A stretch of 64,000 nucleotides of DNA, taken from contig NZ_CP032229.1 in NCBI RefSeq assembly GCF_004328625.1, positions 2,480,001 through 2,544,000 on the forward strand. Reading direction: 5' to 3'. The number at the start of each line of letters is the position of its first letter. The first letter of the stretch is position 1. Source of the stretch: Streptomyces seoulensis. GTDB lineage: Bacteria; Actinomycetota; Actinomycetes; Streptomycetales; Streptomycetaceae. Under the pieces are notes generated by a model, which ran no database searches, was not told the DNA's origin, and saw nothing but the letters and a program-made list of their open reading frames with translations. Of this stretch, positions 47,228 to 59,570 are shown in pieces. A program made the translations under genes and the position numbers.

Positions 47228-48559
47228 TCACACGGCCGGGATCACCGCCGACACCCGGAAACCCCCGGCGTCCGTCGGCCCCGACACGAACACGCCCCCC
47301 AGCGCCACGACCCGCTCCCGCATCCCCAGCAGACCGTTGCCCCCCGACGGCAGACCCGCCGACGCCGACCCCGGCTCCGGCGGCGAATCGTTCTCCACCT
47401 GCATCGCGATCTCCGCCGACCGATGGGCCAGCCGCACATACGTCTTCGCACCACCCGCGTGCTTGTGCACGTTCGTCAACGCCTCCTGCACCACCCGGTA
47501 CGCGGTCTGCTCCACCTCCGCCGGATACGAACGCAGCTCACCCTCCACCGACAGCGCCACCACCATCCCGGCCGCCGCCGACTGCCCCACCAGCTCCTCC
47601 AGCTCCGACAGCCACGGCCCGTCCACCACGACCACCTCGGCCGCCGCCTTCGACGCCGCCTCCGCGGCGGCAACCCCCACCGCCGCCAACGGCACCGCGG
47701 CCGGCTCCGGCTCCACCCGCCGCCGCACCGCACCGCCCGAGTCCCCCGACCGCAGCACCCCGAGCATCTCCCGCAGCTCGGTCAGCGCCTGCCGGCCCAT
47801 GTCCCCCACCAGCGCCGCGTTCCGCACCGCCTTCTCCGGGTCCTTACGGGCCACCGCCTGCAACGCCGCCGCGTGCACCACCATCAGACTCACCCGGTGC
47901 GCCACCACGTCGTGCATCTCCCGCGCGATCCGCGTGCGCTCCTCGTTCCGCGCCCACTCCGCGCGCTCCTCCGCCCGCTCCGCGAGCAGCTGCAGCTCCC
48001 GCTCCAGACTGTCCGCCCGCTCCCGCAGGCTCTCCATCAGCCGGCGCCGGGCACCCACGTACATCCCCAGCAGCAGCGGAGGCGCCGTCACACCCAGCGA
48101 GGTGGCCACCGCGGCGAACGGCACGAACCAGTCGCCCAGCGTCAGATCGCCGCGCGCCATGTCCTGGCTCACCCGCACGAACGTCACGATCATCGTGCCC
48201 ACCAGCGACATGCCCGCCAGCGCCACGATCACCCGGCGCGGCAGCTCGCACGCCGCCAGCGTGTACAGGCCGACGACGCCCATCAGCAGGCCCATCTCGG
48301 CGGGCGTCACCGCGACCGCCACCAGCACCACCGCGACCGGCCACTTCCGGCGCACCAGCAGCACCGAACCCGCCAGCAGCCCGAACACCACACCGAGCCA
48401 CAGCGGCACGCCCGCGTCCCGCGCGAACGGCACGCCCTCCGCGCCGCACTCCGCCGCCGACGCCAGCGCCAGACCGACGTCCAGCACCGCACCGCGCCGT
48501 CTCTCCCACCACCACGGGCCGGTCGGCGCCCTGGTGTGGTCTTCCCCCGTCGTGGTCAT
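47228..48559 (-). CDS. Sensor histidine kinase (NarL/DesK type, HisKA_3), orphan
   Basis: A 443-residue membrane kinase. Four or five transmembrane helices lie in residues about 25-185 without an obvious extracytoplasmic sensor domain. A short coiled coil (about 190-225) follows, then the HisKA_3 box RTRIAREMHDVVAHRVSLM with the phosphorylated His, and a HATPase_c domain (QEALTNVHKHAGG, GNGLLGMRERV). These kinases normally pair with an adjacent LuxR-type response regulator, but none is next to it here. The ATG is at 48559. The 176-base gap before the EF-hand operon leaves open whether they are cotranscribed. Confidence 0.88.
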   Translation of the reverse strand: MTTTGEDHTRAPTGPWWWERRRGAVLDVGLALASAAECGAEGVPFARDAGVPLWLGVVFGLLAGSVLLVRRKWPVAVVLVAVAVTPAEMGLLMGVVGLYTLAACELPRRVIVALAGMSLVGTMIVTFVRVSQDMARGDLTLGDWFVPFAAVATSLGVTAPPLLLGMYVGARRRLMESLRERADSLERELQLLAERAEERAEWARNEERTRIAREMHDVVAHRVSLMVVHAAALQAVARKDPEKAVRNAALVGDMGRQALTELREMLGVLRSGDSGGAVRRRVEPEPAAVPLAAVGVAAAEAASKAAAEVVVVDGPWLSELEELVGQSAAAGMVVALSVEGELRSYPAEVEQTAYRVVQEALTNVHKHAGGAKTYVRLAHRSAEIAMQVENDSPPEPGSASAGLPSGGNGLLGMRERVVALGGVFVSGPTDAGGFRVSAVIPAV

Positions 48560-48697
48560 GCCCTCCAGCCTACGGGCGCCCCGGGGGCCGTTTCCGGTGA
48601 CTTTCCCCTACCCGTCCGGACCACGGCACCCTCCGTCACTCGAACTACTGAACTCCGCCGCACGCGTGCCCGGAGGCCCGCATTCCGCCCGGACGAT

Positions 48698-49585
48698 ATG
48701 CAAATGGCACATTCACCAGGCAAAACCTCCAAGTACACCGACTTCGAGAACCTCCGCGCCCAGGCCGTCGCCCTCCGCCGTCAGGGCATGAGCCTCCGCC
48801 AGATCCGCGACCACCTGAAAATCCACAACAACGACCTCCTCAACCGCCTCGTCCACGGCGAACCGGCCCCGGAATGGACCAAACGCCCGAACGCCAAGGA
48901 CGACCTCCGGGAAGAGGCGAGGGAACTCCGCCGCCGGGGCCACACCTACGACCAGATCCAGATGAAGCTGGGCTGCTCGAAGAGTTCGATCTCGCTCTGG
49001 GTACGGGACCTGCCGAAGCCTGAGCGCCGGGACCCCGCGGAGCAGGCGAAGCTGGCGTCCCGCAAGCGCTGGGAGCACGAACTGGCCGTACGCGACGAGA
49101 GTCGCCGCCGGACCAAGGCGGACGCGCGGGCTGAGATCGGCACACTGTCCGACCGCGAGCTCTTCATCGCGGGTGCCGCTCTCTACTGGGCCGAGGGAAG
49201 CAAGGACAAGCCACACGCCCGCCGCGAGCGCGTCGTCTTCATCAACAGCGACCCCGGCGTGATCCGCGTCTTCCTGGCCTGGCTCGACCTGCTCCAGGTG
49301 CGGCGCGAGGACCTCAGCTTCCGCGTGATGATCCACGAGTCGGCCGACGTGGCGGCCGCCGAAACGTGCTGGGCCGACCTCGTCGGGGCGGACGGCGGCG
49401 CGTTCACGAAGACGACCCTGAAGCGGCACAACCCGAAGACGGTCAGGAAGAACACCGGCGAGGCGTACCGGGGGTGCCTGGTCGTCAGCGTGCGCCGAAG
49501 CGCGGAGTTGTACCGTCGCATCGAGGGCTGGTGGTGCGGCATAGTAGGGGCTGCCACCACGACCGATCTTCCGAATCGGACATAA
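48698..49585 (+). CDS. HTH protein with LAGLIDADG-like endonuclease core
   Basis: A 295-residue protein. Two helix-turn-helix-like repeats lie at 20-41 ([20 protein letters not shown]) and 73-104 ([27 protein letters not shown]). From 150 on, [16 protein letters not shown] resembles a single LAGLIDADG dodecapeptide with an acidic residue at its end, followed by [21 protein letters not shown] and a C-terminal YRGCLVVSV strand, typical of homing-endonuclease folds. One motif implies a homodimer. The stop lies only six bases before tRNA-Gln. The start is uncertain (ATG 48698 or 48704; weak ribosome binding site). It could equally be a domesticated regulator. Confidence 0.65.
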   Translation: MQMAHSPGKTSKYTDFENLRAQAVALRRQGMSLRQIRDHLKIHNNDLLNRLVHGEPAPEWTKRPNAKDDLREEARELRRRGHTYDQIQMKLGCSKSSISLWVRDLPKPERRDPAEQAKLASRKRWEHELAVRDESRRRTKADARAEIGTLSDRELFIAGAALYWAEGSKDKPHARRERVVFINSDPGVIRVFLAWLDLLQVRREDLSFRVMIHESADVAAAETCWADLVGADGGAFTKTTLKRHNPKTVRKNTGEAYRGCLVVSVRRSAELYRRIEGWWCGIVGAATTTDLPNRT

Positions 49586-49591
49586 CGGCAA

Positions 49592-49662
49592 TCCCAGGTC
49601 GTCTAAGGGCAAGACGTCAGATTTTGGTTCTGATCATGGGGGTTCGAGTCCTCCCCTGGGAG
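49592..49662 (+). tRNA. tRNA-Gln (anticodon UUG)
   Basis: A complete cloverleaf of 71 bases. Acceptor arms are TCCCAGG and CCTGGGA. The anticodon stem TCAGA/TCTGA encloses loop TTTTGGT with anticodon TTG at 49624-49626, and the T arm GGGGG-TTCGAGT-CCTCC follows. The 3' CCA is not encoded. It lies six bases after the LAGLIDADG-like gene and 125 bases before glmU. Confidence 0.95.
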
Positions 49663-49787
49663 CAATTGCTCAGTTCGGGTCCCGACCGGTACAAACCCCC
49701 GGCGGGACCCGCTCTCATGTCCGCCGAAACACCCCCCGGTATTCTGCCGCCAGTCACCACCTCTTCCCAGAGCCGAAAGGCAACTCC

Positions 49788-51236
49788 GTGAGCGCCATTC
49801 GCCCGGCAGCCGTCGTCGTTCTCGCAGCGGGTGAGGGCACCCGTATGAAGTCGGCCACACCGAAGGTCCTGCACCGGATCTGCGGCCGCTCCCTGGTCGG
49901 CCACGTGCTGGCCGCCTCCCGTGAACTGGACCCCGCCGAGCTTGTGGTCGTCGTCGGTCACGCCCGTGAGCAGGTCGCCGCGCACCTCGCCGAGATCGAC
50001 CCCGGCGTCCGCACGGCCGTGCAGGAGCAGCAGAACGGCACCGGGCACGCGGTGCGGATGGCGCTGGAGGAGCTGGGCGGCCCGGTGGACGGCACCGTCG
50101 TGGTGGTCTGCGGCGACACCCCCCTGCTGACCTCGGCCACCCTCGCGGCCCTCACCGGCACGCACCAGGCGGACGGCAACGCCGTGACCGTGCTGACCGC
50201 CGAGGTCCCGGACGCGACCGGTTACGGCCGGATCGTGCGGGACGGCGCGAGCGGCGCGGTGACCGCGATCGTGGAGCACAAGGACGCGACCGCCGAGCAG
50301 CGGGCGATCGCCGAGATCAACAGCGGTGTGTTCGCGTTCGACGGCCGGCTGCTGGCGGACGCGCTGAAGCAGGTGCGTACCGACAACAGCCAGGGCGAGG
50401 AGTACCTGACCGATGTGCTGGGCATCCTGCGGGCGGCCGGGCACCGGGTGGGCGCGTCGGTGGCGGGTGACCACCGGGAGATCGCCGGGATCAACAACCG
50501 GGTGCAGCTCTCCGAGGCCCGCCGGACGCTGAACGACCGTCTGCTGACGGCCGCGATGCTGGACGGTGTGACCGTGGTGGACCCGGCGACGACGTGGGTG
50601 GACGTGACGGTCGGCTTCGGCCGGGACGCGGTGGTGCACCCGGGTACGCAGCTCACCGGTGCCACGCGGATCGACGAGGGCGCGGAGGTGGGCCCGAACA
50701 GCCGCCTGAACGACACGGTGGTGGGCGCGGGCGCCCGCGTGGACAACACGGTGGCGGACGGCGCTGAGGTCGGCGAGGGCGCGACGGTGGGTCCGTACGC
50801 GTATCTGCGGCCCGGGACGCGGCTGGGGGTGAAGGCGAAGATCGGTACGTACGTGGAGACGAAGAACGCGTCGATCGGTGAGGGGACGAAGGTTCCGCAT
50901 CTGTCGTACGTGGGGGACGCGACGATCGGTGACTTCACGAACATCGGCGCGGCGAGTGTGTTCGTGAACTACGACGGTGAGAGCAAGCACCACACCACGG
51001 TGGGGTCGCACTGCAAGACCGGTTCGGACAACATGTTTGTGGCTCCTGTCACGGTCGGGGACGGCGCGTACACCGGCGCGGGGTCCGTGATCACCAAGGA
51101 TGTGCCGCCCGGTGCGCTGGCCGTGGCCCGTGGTCAGCAGCGGAATATCGAGGGCTGGGTGGCTCGTAAGCGCTCCGGGAGCGCGGCCGCGAAGGCGGCG
51201 GAGGCGGCGTCCCGGCCGGGCGTGGACGAGGGCTGA
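49788..51236 (+). CDS. glmU: Bifunctional N-acetylglucosamine-1-phosphate uridyltransferase / glucosamine-1-phosphate acetyltransferase
   Basis: A 482-residue enzyme making UDP-GlcNAc for peptidoglycan. The N-terminal pyrophosphorylase domain (to about 235) has [27 protein letters not shown] and CGDTPLL. The C-terminal left-handed beta-helix acetyltransferase has repeated hexapeptide strands and the catalytic region [16 protein letters not shown]. An Ala-rich tail (about 460-482) is typical of actinobacteria. The GTG at 49788 has GAAAGG seven bases upstream. prs follows after 149 bases. Confidence 0.97.
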   Translation: MSAIRPAAVVVLAAGEGTRMKSATPKVLHRICGRSLVGHVLAASRELDPAELVVVVGHAREQVAAHLAEIDPGVRTAVQEQQNGTGHAVRMALEELGGPVDGTVVVVCGDTPLLTSATLAALTGTHQADGNAVTVLTAEVPDATGYGRIVRDGASGAVTAIVEHKDATAEQRAIAEINSGVFAFDGRLLADALKQVRTDNSQGEEYLTDVLGILRAAGHRVGASVAGDHREIAGINNRVQLSEARRTLNDRLLTAAMLDGVTVVDPATTWVDVTVGFGRDAVVHPGTQLTGATRIDEGAEVGPNSRLNDTVVGAGARVDNTVADGAEVGEGATVGPYAYLRPGTRLGVKAKIGTYVETKNASIGEGTKVPHLSYVGDATIGDFTNIGAASVFVNYDGESKHHTTVGSHCKTGSDNMFVAPVTVGDGAYTGAGSVITKDVPPGALAVARGQQRNIEGWVARKRSGSAAAKAAEAASRPGVDEG

Positions 51237-51318
51237 GGGAAGGCTCGTCGGAAACGGCTGCGTCAAACACGGCGTACCGTGATAAGTGCACAACCGCACC
51301 CCTACCAGCCGATTCGGC

Positions 51319-51340
51319 CCTCTCGTGCCCCGTCGAGAGG
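51319..51340 (+). other. Small hairpin in the prs leader
   Basis: CCTCTCG (51319-51325) pairs with CGAGAGG (51334-51340) around an eight-base loop, 45 bases before the prs start. It may be structural only. Confidence 0.3.
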
Positions 51341-51385
51341 ACGCTTGGCCGGCGGCTGGCTGAGAACCTCTGAGGAGACAGTGCT

Positions 51386-52366
51386 GTGACCGGGATCAAG
51401 ACGACCGGCGAGAAGAAGATGATGTTCTTCTCCGGCCGCGCCCACCCCGAACTTGCCGAGGAGGTCGCTCACAAGCTCGGTGTGGGGGTCGTCCCGACGA
51501 AGGCGTTCGACTTCGCCAACGGTGAGATCTATGTGCGTTATCAGGAGTCGGCGCGAGGCGCGGACTGTTTCCTGATCCAGAGCCACACGGCGCCGATCAA
51601 CAAGTGGATCATGGAGCAGTTGATCATGATCGACGCGCTGAAGCGGGCGTCGGCGCGCTCCATCACGGTGATCGTGCCGTTCTACGGGTACGCCCGGCAG
51701 GACAAGAAGCACCGTGGCCGTGAGCCGATCTCGGCGCGGCTGATCGCGGACCTGATGAAGACGGCGGGTGCGGACCGCATCCTGACCGTGGATCTGCACA
51801 CCGACCAGATCCAGGGCTTCTTCGACGGTCCGGTGGACCACCTGTTCGCGCTGCCGCTGCTGGCGGACTACGTGGGCACGAAGGTGGACCGCTCCAAGCT
51901 GACCGTGGTCTCCCCGGACGCGGGCCGGGTGCGGGTCGCCGACCGCTGGTGCGACCGCCTCGGCGCGCCGCTGGCGATCGTGCACAAGCGCCGGGACAAG
52001 GACGTGGCGAACCAGGTCACGGTGCACGAGGTCGTGGGTGACGTCGAGGGCCGGATCTGTGTGCTGGTCGACGACATGATCGACACCGGTGGCACGATCT
52101 GCGCGGCCGCGGACGCGCTGTTCGCGCACGGCGCCGAGGACGTCATCGTGACGGCGACGCACGGTGTGCTGTCGGGTCCGGCGGCGGACCGGCTGAAGAA
52201 CTCGCGGGTGAGCGAGTTCGTGTTCACCGACACGCTGCCGACGCCGGGTGAGCTGGCGGCGGACCTGGACAAGATCACGGTGCTGTCGATCGCCGGGACG
52301 ATCGCCAGCGCGGTGCGTGAGGTGTTCGAGGACGGCTCGGTGACGAGCCTCTTCGACGAGCAGTGA
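51386..52366 (+). CDS. prs: Ribose-phosphate pyrophosphokinase (PRPP synthetase)
   Basis: A 326-residue class I PRPP synthase supplying PRPP to nucleotide, His and Trp synthesis. It shows FSGRAHPELAEEVA, the catalytic flexible-loop region YGYARQDKKHRGREPIS, DLHTDQIQGFFDGPVDHL and the PRPP-binding VLVDDMIDTGGTI. The GTG at 51386 is eight bases after GAGGAG. It sits between glmU and rplY in the conserved actinobacterial order. Confidence 0.97.
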   Translation: MTGIKTTGEKKMMFFSGRAHPELAEEVAHKLGVGVVPTKAFDFANGEIYVRYQESARGADCFLIQSHTAPINKWIMEQLIMIDALKRASARSITVIVPFYGYARQDKKHRGREPISARLIADLMKTAGADRILTVDLHTDQIQGFFDGPVDHLFALPLLADYVGTKVDRSKLTVVSPDAGRVRVADRWCDRLGAPLAIVHKRRDKDVANQVTVHEVVGDVEGRICVLVDDMIDTGGTICAAADALFAHGAEDVIVTATHGVLSGPAADRLKNSRVSEFVFTDTLPTPGELAADLDKITVLSIAGTIASAVREVFEDGSVTSLFDEQ

Positions 52367-52405
52367 GGTTTCTTCGGGCCCGCTGAGGCGGCCCTGGAGA
52401 TCCTT

Positions 52406-52434
52406 TTGGGCGCGGCCCCCTTGCCGAGTAGACT
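52406..52434 (+). promoter_or_regulatory. Candidate rplY promoter
   Basis: TTGGGC (52406-52411), a 17-base spacer and TAGACT (52429-52434) match the vegetative pattern, about 130 bases before the rplY start. This implies a leader of roughly 130 bases. Confidence 0.5.
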
Positions 52435-52572
52435 GCGACAGTTGCTCGGCGAGGGAGGCCGCGCTCGTGTGTTCCACGGGTGCCGGTTGTCCGTTATCGA
52501 CGCGCTCTTCGTAGCAGGCCGTTCGTGGCCGGGTGACCACGTCCGTCTCTACCTGTACGAGGAGTGATCCGT

Positions 52573-53172
52573 ATGTCCGAGGTCAAGCTCGCCGCCGAGT
52601 CCCGCACCGAGTTCGGCAAGGGTGCCGCCCGTCGCATCCGCCGTGACAACAAGGTCCCCGGTGTCCTTTACGGCCACGGTTCCGAGCCGCTGCACCTGAC
52701 CCTCCCGGGCCACGAGCTGCTGCTGGCGCTGCGTACGCCGAACGTCCTGATCGCCCTGGACATCGACGGCAAGACCAACGAGCTGGCGATCCCGAAGTCC
52801 GTGGTGCGCGACCCGCTGAAGGGCTTCCTGGAGCACGTCGACCTGCTGCTGGTCAAGCGTGGCGAGAAGGTCACCGTCGAGATCCCGGTCGTCGCCGAGG
52901 GCGAGCTGGCCCCGGGCGGCAACCTGCTCGAGCACGTGCTGAACGCGCTGCCGGTCGAGGCCGAGGCCACCCACATCCCCGAGTCCGTGACGGTCTCCGT
53001 CGAGGGCCTGGAGGCCGGTGCCTCCGTCCACGCCAAGGACATCGAGCTTCCCAAGGGTGTCTCCCTGGCCGTCGAGGACGACGCCGTCGTCCTCCAGGTC
53101 CTGGCCGCCCAGGTCGAGGAGCCGGCCGAGGACGAGGCCGCCGCCGAGGGCGAAGAGTCCGCCGAGGCCTGA
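52573..53172 (+). CDS. rplY: 50S ribosomal protein bL25 (CTC/TL5 type)
   Basis: A 199-residue bL25 with the extended C-terminal domain of general-stress CTC proteins. The N-terminal 5S-rRNA-binding domain (1-92) has [15 protein letters not shown] and [12 protein letters not shown]. The C-terminal beta domain (about 95-180) ends in an acidic tail rich in Glu/Ala. The ATG at 52573 has GAGGAG eight bases upstream; an ATG nine bases earlier is less likely. pth follows after 82 bases and is probably cotranscribed. Confidence 0.96.
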   Translation: MSEVKLAAESRTEFGKGAARRIRRDNKVPGVLYGHGSEPLHLTLPGHELLLALRTPNVLIALDIDGKTNELAIPKSVVRDPLKGFLEHVDLLLVKRGEKVTVEIPVVAEGELAPGGNLLEHVLNALPVEAEATHIPESVTVSVEGLEAGASVHAKDIELPKGVSLAVEDDAVVLQVLAAQVEEPAEDEAAAEGEESAEA

Positions 53173-53254
53173 GCCGCACCGGCTTGAATCATCCGTCAGC
53201 CGTCGTCCCCGTCCCCGGGGGCGGCGGCTGGCGCATATCGAGGAGAGTGGCTCG

Positions 53255-53851
53255 TTGAGTACCCCCGCAAACGCCCCTTGGCTGGTGGTCGGGCTCGGTA
53301 ATCCGGGGCCGGAGTACGCGATGAACCGGCACAACGTCGGTTTCATGGCGGTGGATCTGCTCGCGGAGCGGATCGGCGGGAAGTTCAAGCGGTCGGGCAA
53401 GGCGCAGGCGCAGGTGCTGGAGGGCCGGATCGGTCCGGTGGGTCCGGCCAACCGGCGGGTGATCCTGGCCAAGCCGATGTCGTACATGAACCTGTCGGGC
53501 GGTCCGGTGAACGCGCTGCGCGACTTCTACAAGGTGCCGCTCTCCCAGGTGGTGGCGGTCCATGACGAGCTGGACGTCGACTACGGCGCGCTGCGGCTGA
53601 AGCTGGGCGGCGGCGACAACGGGCACAACGGCCTGAAGTCGATGACGAAGGCGATGGGCCCCGACTACCACCGTGTCCGCTTCGGCATCGGCCGTCCGCC
53701 GGGCCGGATGCAGGTCGCGGACTTCGTCCTGAAGGACTTCGCCTCCGCCGAGCGCAAGGAACTGGACTACCTCGTGGACCGTACGGCGGACGCGGTGGAG
53801 TGCCTGGTCACGGAGGGCCTGGAGCGGGCGCAGTCGGCGTACAACTCGTAG
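53255..53851 (+). CDS. pth: Peptidyl-tRNA hydrolase
   Basis: A 198-residue enzyme recycling peptidyl-tRNA. Landmarks are [21 protein letters not shown] (catalytic His), [25 protein letters not shown] (catalytic Asp), [13 protein letters not shown] and [10 protein letters not shown]. The start TTG at 53255, with GGAG nine bases upstream, gives the short N-terminus normal for the family; the upstream open frame runs through rplY. Confidence 0.95.
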   Translation: MSTPANAPWLVVGLGNPGPEYAMNRHNVGFMAVDLLAERIGGKFKRSGKAQAQVLEGRIGPVGPANRRVILAKPMSYMNLSGGPVNALRDFYKVPLSQVVAVHDELDVDYGALRLKLGGGDNGHNGLKSMTKAMGPDYHRVRFGIGRPPGRMQVADFVLKDFASAERKELDYLVDRTADAVECLVTEGLERAQSAYNS

Positions 53852-53903
53852 CGTCCGGGACATTGCGGCGGCCCCGAGTTGACCCGCCGTAGAGGTATGG
53901 CCA

Positions 53904-54404
53904 ATGATCCCGGCCATGCCTGCTGCCTCCGCCAGTTCCGCGCGTTCGGGGTCCGTCGTCCGGATGGGCCGGGTCGTGGTCGCGGGGGCGTTCGCCGCGC
54001 TGATCGTGTTCGCCGGGGCCTGGGGGTCCTGGGGGACCGCGCAGCACGCGATGCTGCCCAAGGGGCGCGAGCGCGGCACGCTGACCGTGACGGAGTGTCT
54101 GCCCCAGCGCTGCGAGGGCACGTTCGAGCCGCTGTCCCCGGGCGCCACCGCGCGGTCCGCCGTCCGCATCGAGCGGTCGGTGGTGGTGCGCGAGGGGCAC
54201 GGCTACGACGTCGTCCTGGAGCCCGGCACGGATGTCGCGGTGCGCGCGGGCGTCTCCGGTGTGCTGCTGGCCTGGCTGCCGCTCGGGGGCGCGCTGCTGC
54301 TGGCCTCGGTGGTGGTCGCGGGCGGCATGCGGATGCCGAAGCTCGCCTGGCCGCTGGGCCTGGCGGGCGCGGGCCTGCTGACGGCGGCCTTCGTGCTGTC
54401 CTGA
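53904..54404 (+). CDS. Conserved membrane protein of unknown function
   Basis: A 166-residue protein with three predicted transmembrane helices (about 24-42, 116-136 and 147-165). An extracytoplasmic loop of about 70 residues between helices 1 and 2 contains two cysteines (ECLPQRCEG). I do not recognise a family function; it occupies the position of SCO3126. ATG 53904 has GAGG eight bases upstream; ATG 53916 is an alternative. It is followed by a strong bidirectional terminator shared with ppc. Confidence 0.7.
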   Translation: MIPAMPAASASSARSGSVVRMGRVVVAGAFAALIVFAGAWGSWGTAQHAMLPKGRERGTLTVTECLPQRCEGTFEPLSPGATARSAVRIERSVVVREGHGYDVVLEPGTDVAVRAGVSGVLLAWLPLGGALLLASVVVAGGMRMPKLAWPLGLAGAGLLTAAFVLS

Positions 54405-54432
54405 GACACCTGCCCTGAGACACCTGTCCTGA

Positions 54433-54478
54433 TACGACGGTGCCCCCGGAGCGAGTCAGCTCCGGGGGCACCGTCGTA
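54433..54478. terminator. Bidirectional terminator between the membrane protein gene and ppc
   Basis: A perfect 20-bp stem (54433-54452 with 54459-54478, core CCCCCGGAGC/GCTCCGGGGG) and loop GAGTCA. It sits between two convergent stops (54404 and 54490) and can end transcription from both sides. Confidence 0.88.
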
Positions 54479-54489
54479 CGCGCTTCGGG

Positions 54490-57234
<2,745 letters not shown>

Positions 57235-57408
57235 AGGTGCGGCTCCTTGCGGTGTTGAAGCTCATCCGGCGGGAACCCGGACACCCATCCATCACACGGC
57301 AAATCGCCGCATACCGGCCGGAACGTCCGGGAAGTAAACAGAGCGGACCGCGCTGTCCGACCGCCTCCAAGGATAGGTGTCCCGGCGGACGCGCAGGATC
57401 TCGGGCTC

Positions 57409-57465
57409 TTGCCGCGGACCGAACCGCTGACATACTTACGACGCCGTAGGTTACGGAACCGTAGG
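57409..57465 (+). promoter_or_regulatory. Desaturase promoter with two tandem 15-base operators
   Basis: TTGCCG (57409-57414) and TACTTA (57433-57438, 18-base spacer) form a plausible promoter. Immediately downstream TTACGACGCCGTAGG (57436-57450) and TTACGGAACCGTAGG (57451-57465) lie head-to-tail. Each contains the palindrome TACG-N4-CGTA, and they differ at only three central positions. This is a likely operator for the TetR protein encoded with the desaturase. Confidence 0.6.
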
Positions 57466-57535
57466 GACGTACCGTCCGTTCCACAGGTGTCCGGCACCCT
57501 TTCGACCCCCGCCCTCGACCCCACAGGGGACGCGC

Positions 57536-58534
57536 ATGACCTCGAGTAGTTCCGATGTGATCGACAAAGCCCCGAGCGATGGCGCCACCGCCACGCTGGG
57601 CGGCGAACAGAAGCGCTCGATCGAGCAGATCGCGCTCCTGGTGTTCATCGTCGTACCCTTCCTGGCCCTGCTGGCCACCGTGCCGCTGGTGTGGGGCTGG
57701 GGGGTGAGCTGGCTCGATCTGGGCCTGCTGGTGTTCTTCTACTTCCTGGGGTGCCACGGCATCACGATCGGTTTCCACCGGTACTTCACCCATGGCTCCT
57801 TCAAGGCGAAGCGGCCGCTCAGGATCGCGCTGGCGATCATGGGGTCGATGGCGGTGGAGGGGCCGCTGGTGCGCTGGGTGGCGGACCACCGCAGGCACCA
57901 CAAGTTCTCCGACGCCGAGGGCGACCCCCACTCGCCGTGGCGGTTCGGGGAGACGCTGCCCGCGCTGATGAAGGGCCTGTGGTGGGCCCACATCGCCTGG
58001 ATGTTCGACGAGGAGCAGACCCCGCAGGAGAAGTACGCGCCGGACCTGGTCCGGGACCCGGCCATGCGGGCGATCTCCCGGCAGTTCGCGCTGTGGACGG
58101 CCGTCTCGCTGCTGCTGCCGCCGCTGATCGGCGGGCTGGCGACGATGTCCTGGTGGGGCGCCTTCACCGGGTTCTTCTGGGGTTCGCTCGTCCGGGTGGC
58201 CCTGCTGCATCACGTGACGTGGTCGATCAACTCGATCTGCCACGCGGTGGGCAAGCGCCCGTTCAAGTCCCGCGACCGCTCGGGCAACGTGTGGTGGCTG
58301 GCCGTGCTGTCCTGCGGCGAGTCCTGGCACAACCTGCACCACGCCGACCCGACCTCGGCGCGGCACGGGGTGGAGCGCGGGCAGATCGACTCCTCGGCGC
58401 GGTTCATCCGCTGGTTCGAGAGGCTCGGCTGGGCCTATGACGTGCGCTGGCCGTCGCGCTCGCGCATCGACGCGCGCCGCGCGGACGGTGACGGCTCCTC
58501 CCGGCGCGGGAAGGCCGCCGCGAAGGCGGCATGA
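57536..58534 (+). CDS. Acyl-CoA/fatty acid delta-9-type desaturase
   Basis: A 332-residue integral membrane di-iron desaturase. The three histidine boxes are HRYFTH (HX4H), HRRHH (HX2HH) and HNLHH, with transmembrane helices at about 37-57, 60-80 and 190-230. It is of the stearoyl-CoA desaturase type that introduces a double bond into membrane acyl chains; electron donors are not encoded nearby. The ATG at 57536 follows a weak ribosome binding site. Its TGA overlaps the ATG of the TetR gene (ATGA), so the regulator is translationally coupled to its likely target. Confidence 0.92.
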   Translation: MTSSSSDVIDKAPSDGATATLGGEQKRSIEQIALLVFIVVPFLALLATVPLVWGWGVSWLDLGLLVFFYFLGCHGITIGFHRYFTHGSFKAKRPLRIALAIMGSMAVEGPLVRWVADHRRHHKFSDAEGDPHSPWRFGETLPALMKGLWWAHIAWMFDEEQTPQEKYAPDLVRDPAMRAISRQFALWTAVSLLLPPLIGGLATMSWWGAFTGFFWGSLVRVALLHHVTWSINSICHAVGKRPFKSRDRSGNVWWLAVLSCGESWHNLHHADPTSARHGVERGQIDSSARFIRWFERLGWAYDVRWPSRSRIDARRADGDGSSRRGKAAAKAA

Positions 58535-59208
58535 TTGACGGCGTGGCCACCGACTCCAGCAGCACCTCGAGCAACGACAAGACGCGGCGGACCCGCCGGA
58601 CCCGGATGACCGGTGCGGAGCGCCGCCAGCAGTTGCTGGAGATCGGCCGGACCCTCTTCGCGGCGAAGGGCTTCGAGGGCACCTCGGTGGAGGAGATCGC
58701 GGCCAAGGCCGGGGTCTCCAAGCCGGTGGTGTACGAGCACTTCGGCGGCAAGGAGGGCCTGTACGCGGTCGTGGTGGACCGGGAGATGCGGTGCCTGCTG
58801 GACATGGTCACCGGCTCGCTGACCGCCGGCCACCCGCGTGAGCTGTGCGAGCAGGCCGCGTTCGCGCTGCTGGACTACATCGAGGAGTACACGGACGGTT
58901 TCCGCATCCTCGTCCGCGACTCCCCCATCCCGCAGTCCACGGGGTCCTTCGCCTCGCTGATCTCCGACATCGCCACCCAGGTGGAGGACATCCTGGGCCG
59001 CGAGTTCAAGAGCCGGGGCTTCGACTCCAAGCTGGCCCCGCTCTACGCCCAGGCCCTGGTAGGCATGGTCGCCCTCACCGGCCAGTGGTGGCTGGACGTC
59101 CGCCGCCCCAAGAAGGCCGAGGTGGCCGCCCACCTGGTCAACCTCGCCTGGCACGGCCTGGACGGCCTGGAGCAGAAACCCCGCCTGATAGGCCACCGCA
59201 AGAGCTAG
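58531..59208 (+). CDS. TetR-family regulator coupled to the desaturase
   Basis: A 225-residue repressor-type protein. The TetR HTH lies at about residues 28-75: GAERRQQLLEIGRTLFAAKG, TSVEEIAAKAGVSKPVVYEHFGGKEGLY. The C-terminal ligand domain includes EYTDGFRILVRDSP and ALTGQWWLDVRRP. The overlap with the desaturase gene and the tandem palindromes in the shared promoter suggest autoregulated control of membrane fatty-acid unsaturation. Its end overlaps the convergent VOC gene by four bases (CTAG). Confidence 0.88.
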   Translation: MIDGVATDSSSTSSNDKTRRTRRTRMTGAERRQQLLEIGRTLFAAKGFEGTSVEEIAAKAGVSKPVVYEHFGGKEGLYAVVVDREMRCLLDMVTGSLTAGHPRELCEQAAFALLDYIEEYTDGFRILVRDSPIPQSTGSFASLISDIATQVEDILGREFKSRGFDSKLAPLYAQALVGMVALTGQWWLDVRRPKKAEVAAHLVNLAWHGLDGLEQKPRLIGHRKS

Positions 59209-59567
59209 CCCGTCGGCCGCAGGAACTCCAGGCGGTTGCCCACCGGGTCGGTGGAGTGGAAGCGGCGGTGGCCGGGCAGTCCGGCGTCCCACTCCACCGG
59301 CGCTCCGTGGGCGGCCAGCCGGGCGGCGCAGGCGTCGAGGTCCGCGACCAGCAGGCCGGGGTGCGCCTTGCGGGCGGGGCGGAAGTCGTCGTCGACACCC
59401 AGATGGAGCTGGACCCCGCCCGCCCGGAACCAGCAGCCGCCGCGCGCCGCCAGTGCCGGGGGCTTGGGCACCTCCGTCATGCCGAGCACCCCGCCGTAGA
59501 AGTCGCGCAGCGCGTCCTCCGTACCGGGTGGCATCGCGAGCTGCACGTGGTCGATCGCACGCAGCAC
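59205..59567 (-). CDS. VOC/glyoxalase-superfamily protein
   Basis: A 120-residue single-domain vicinal-oxygen-chelate protein: AIDHVQLAMPPG with the metal His, DFYGGVLGMTEV, VQLHLGVDDDF and the terminal FHSTDPVGNRLEFLRP with a second metal ligand Glu. Substrate is unknown. The GTG at 59567 starts three bases after the tam stop, so it is probably the second gene of a tam operon. Confidence 0.85.
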   Translation of the reverse strand: MLRAIDHVQLAMPPGTEDALRDFYGGVLGMTEVPKPPALAARGGCWFRAGGVQLHLGVDDDFRPARKAHPGLLVADLDACAARLAAHGAPVEWDAGLPGHRRFHSTDPVGNRLEFLRPTG

Positions 59568-59570
59568 GGC

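Noticed and set aside
52420..52455. 10-bp stem CCTTGCCGAG/CTCGGCGAGG upstream of rplY as an autoregulatory leader
   Set aside because: The left arm overlaps the likely -10 region, so it would not be transcribed from the predicted promoter.
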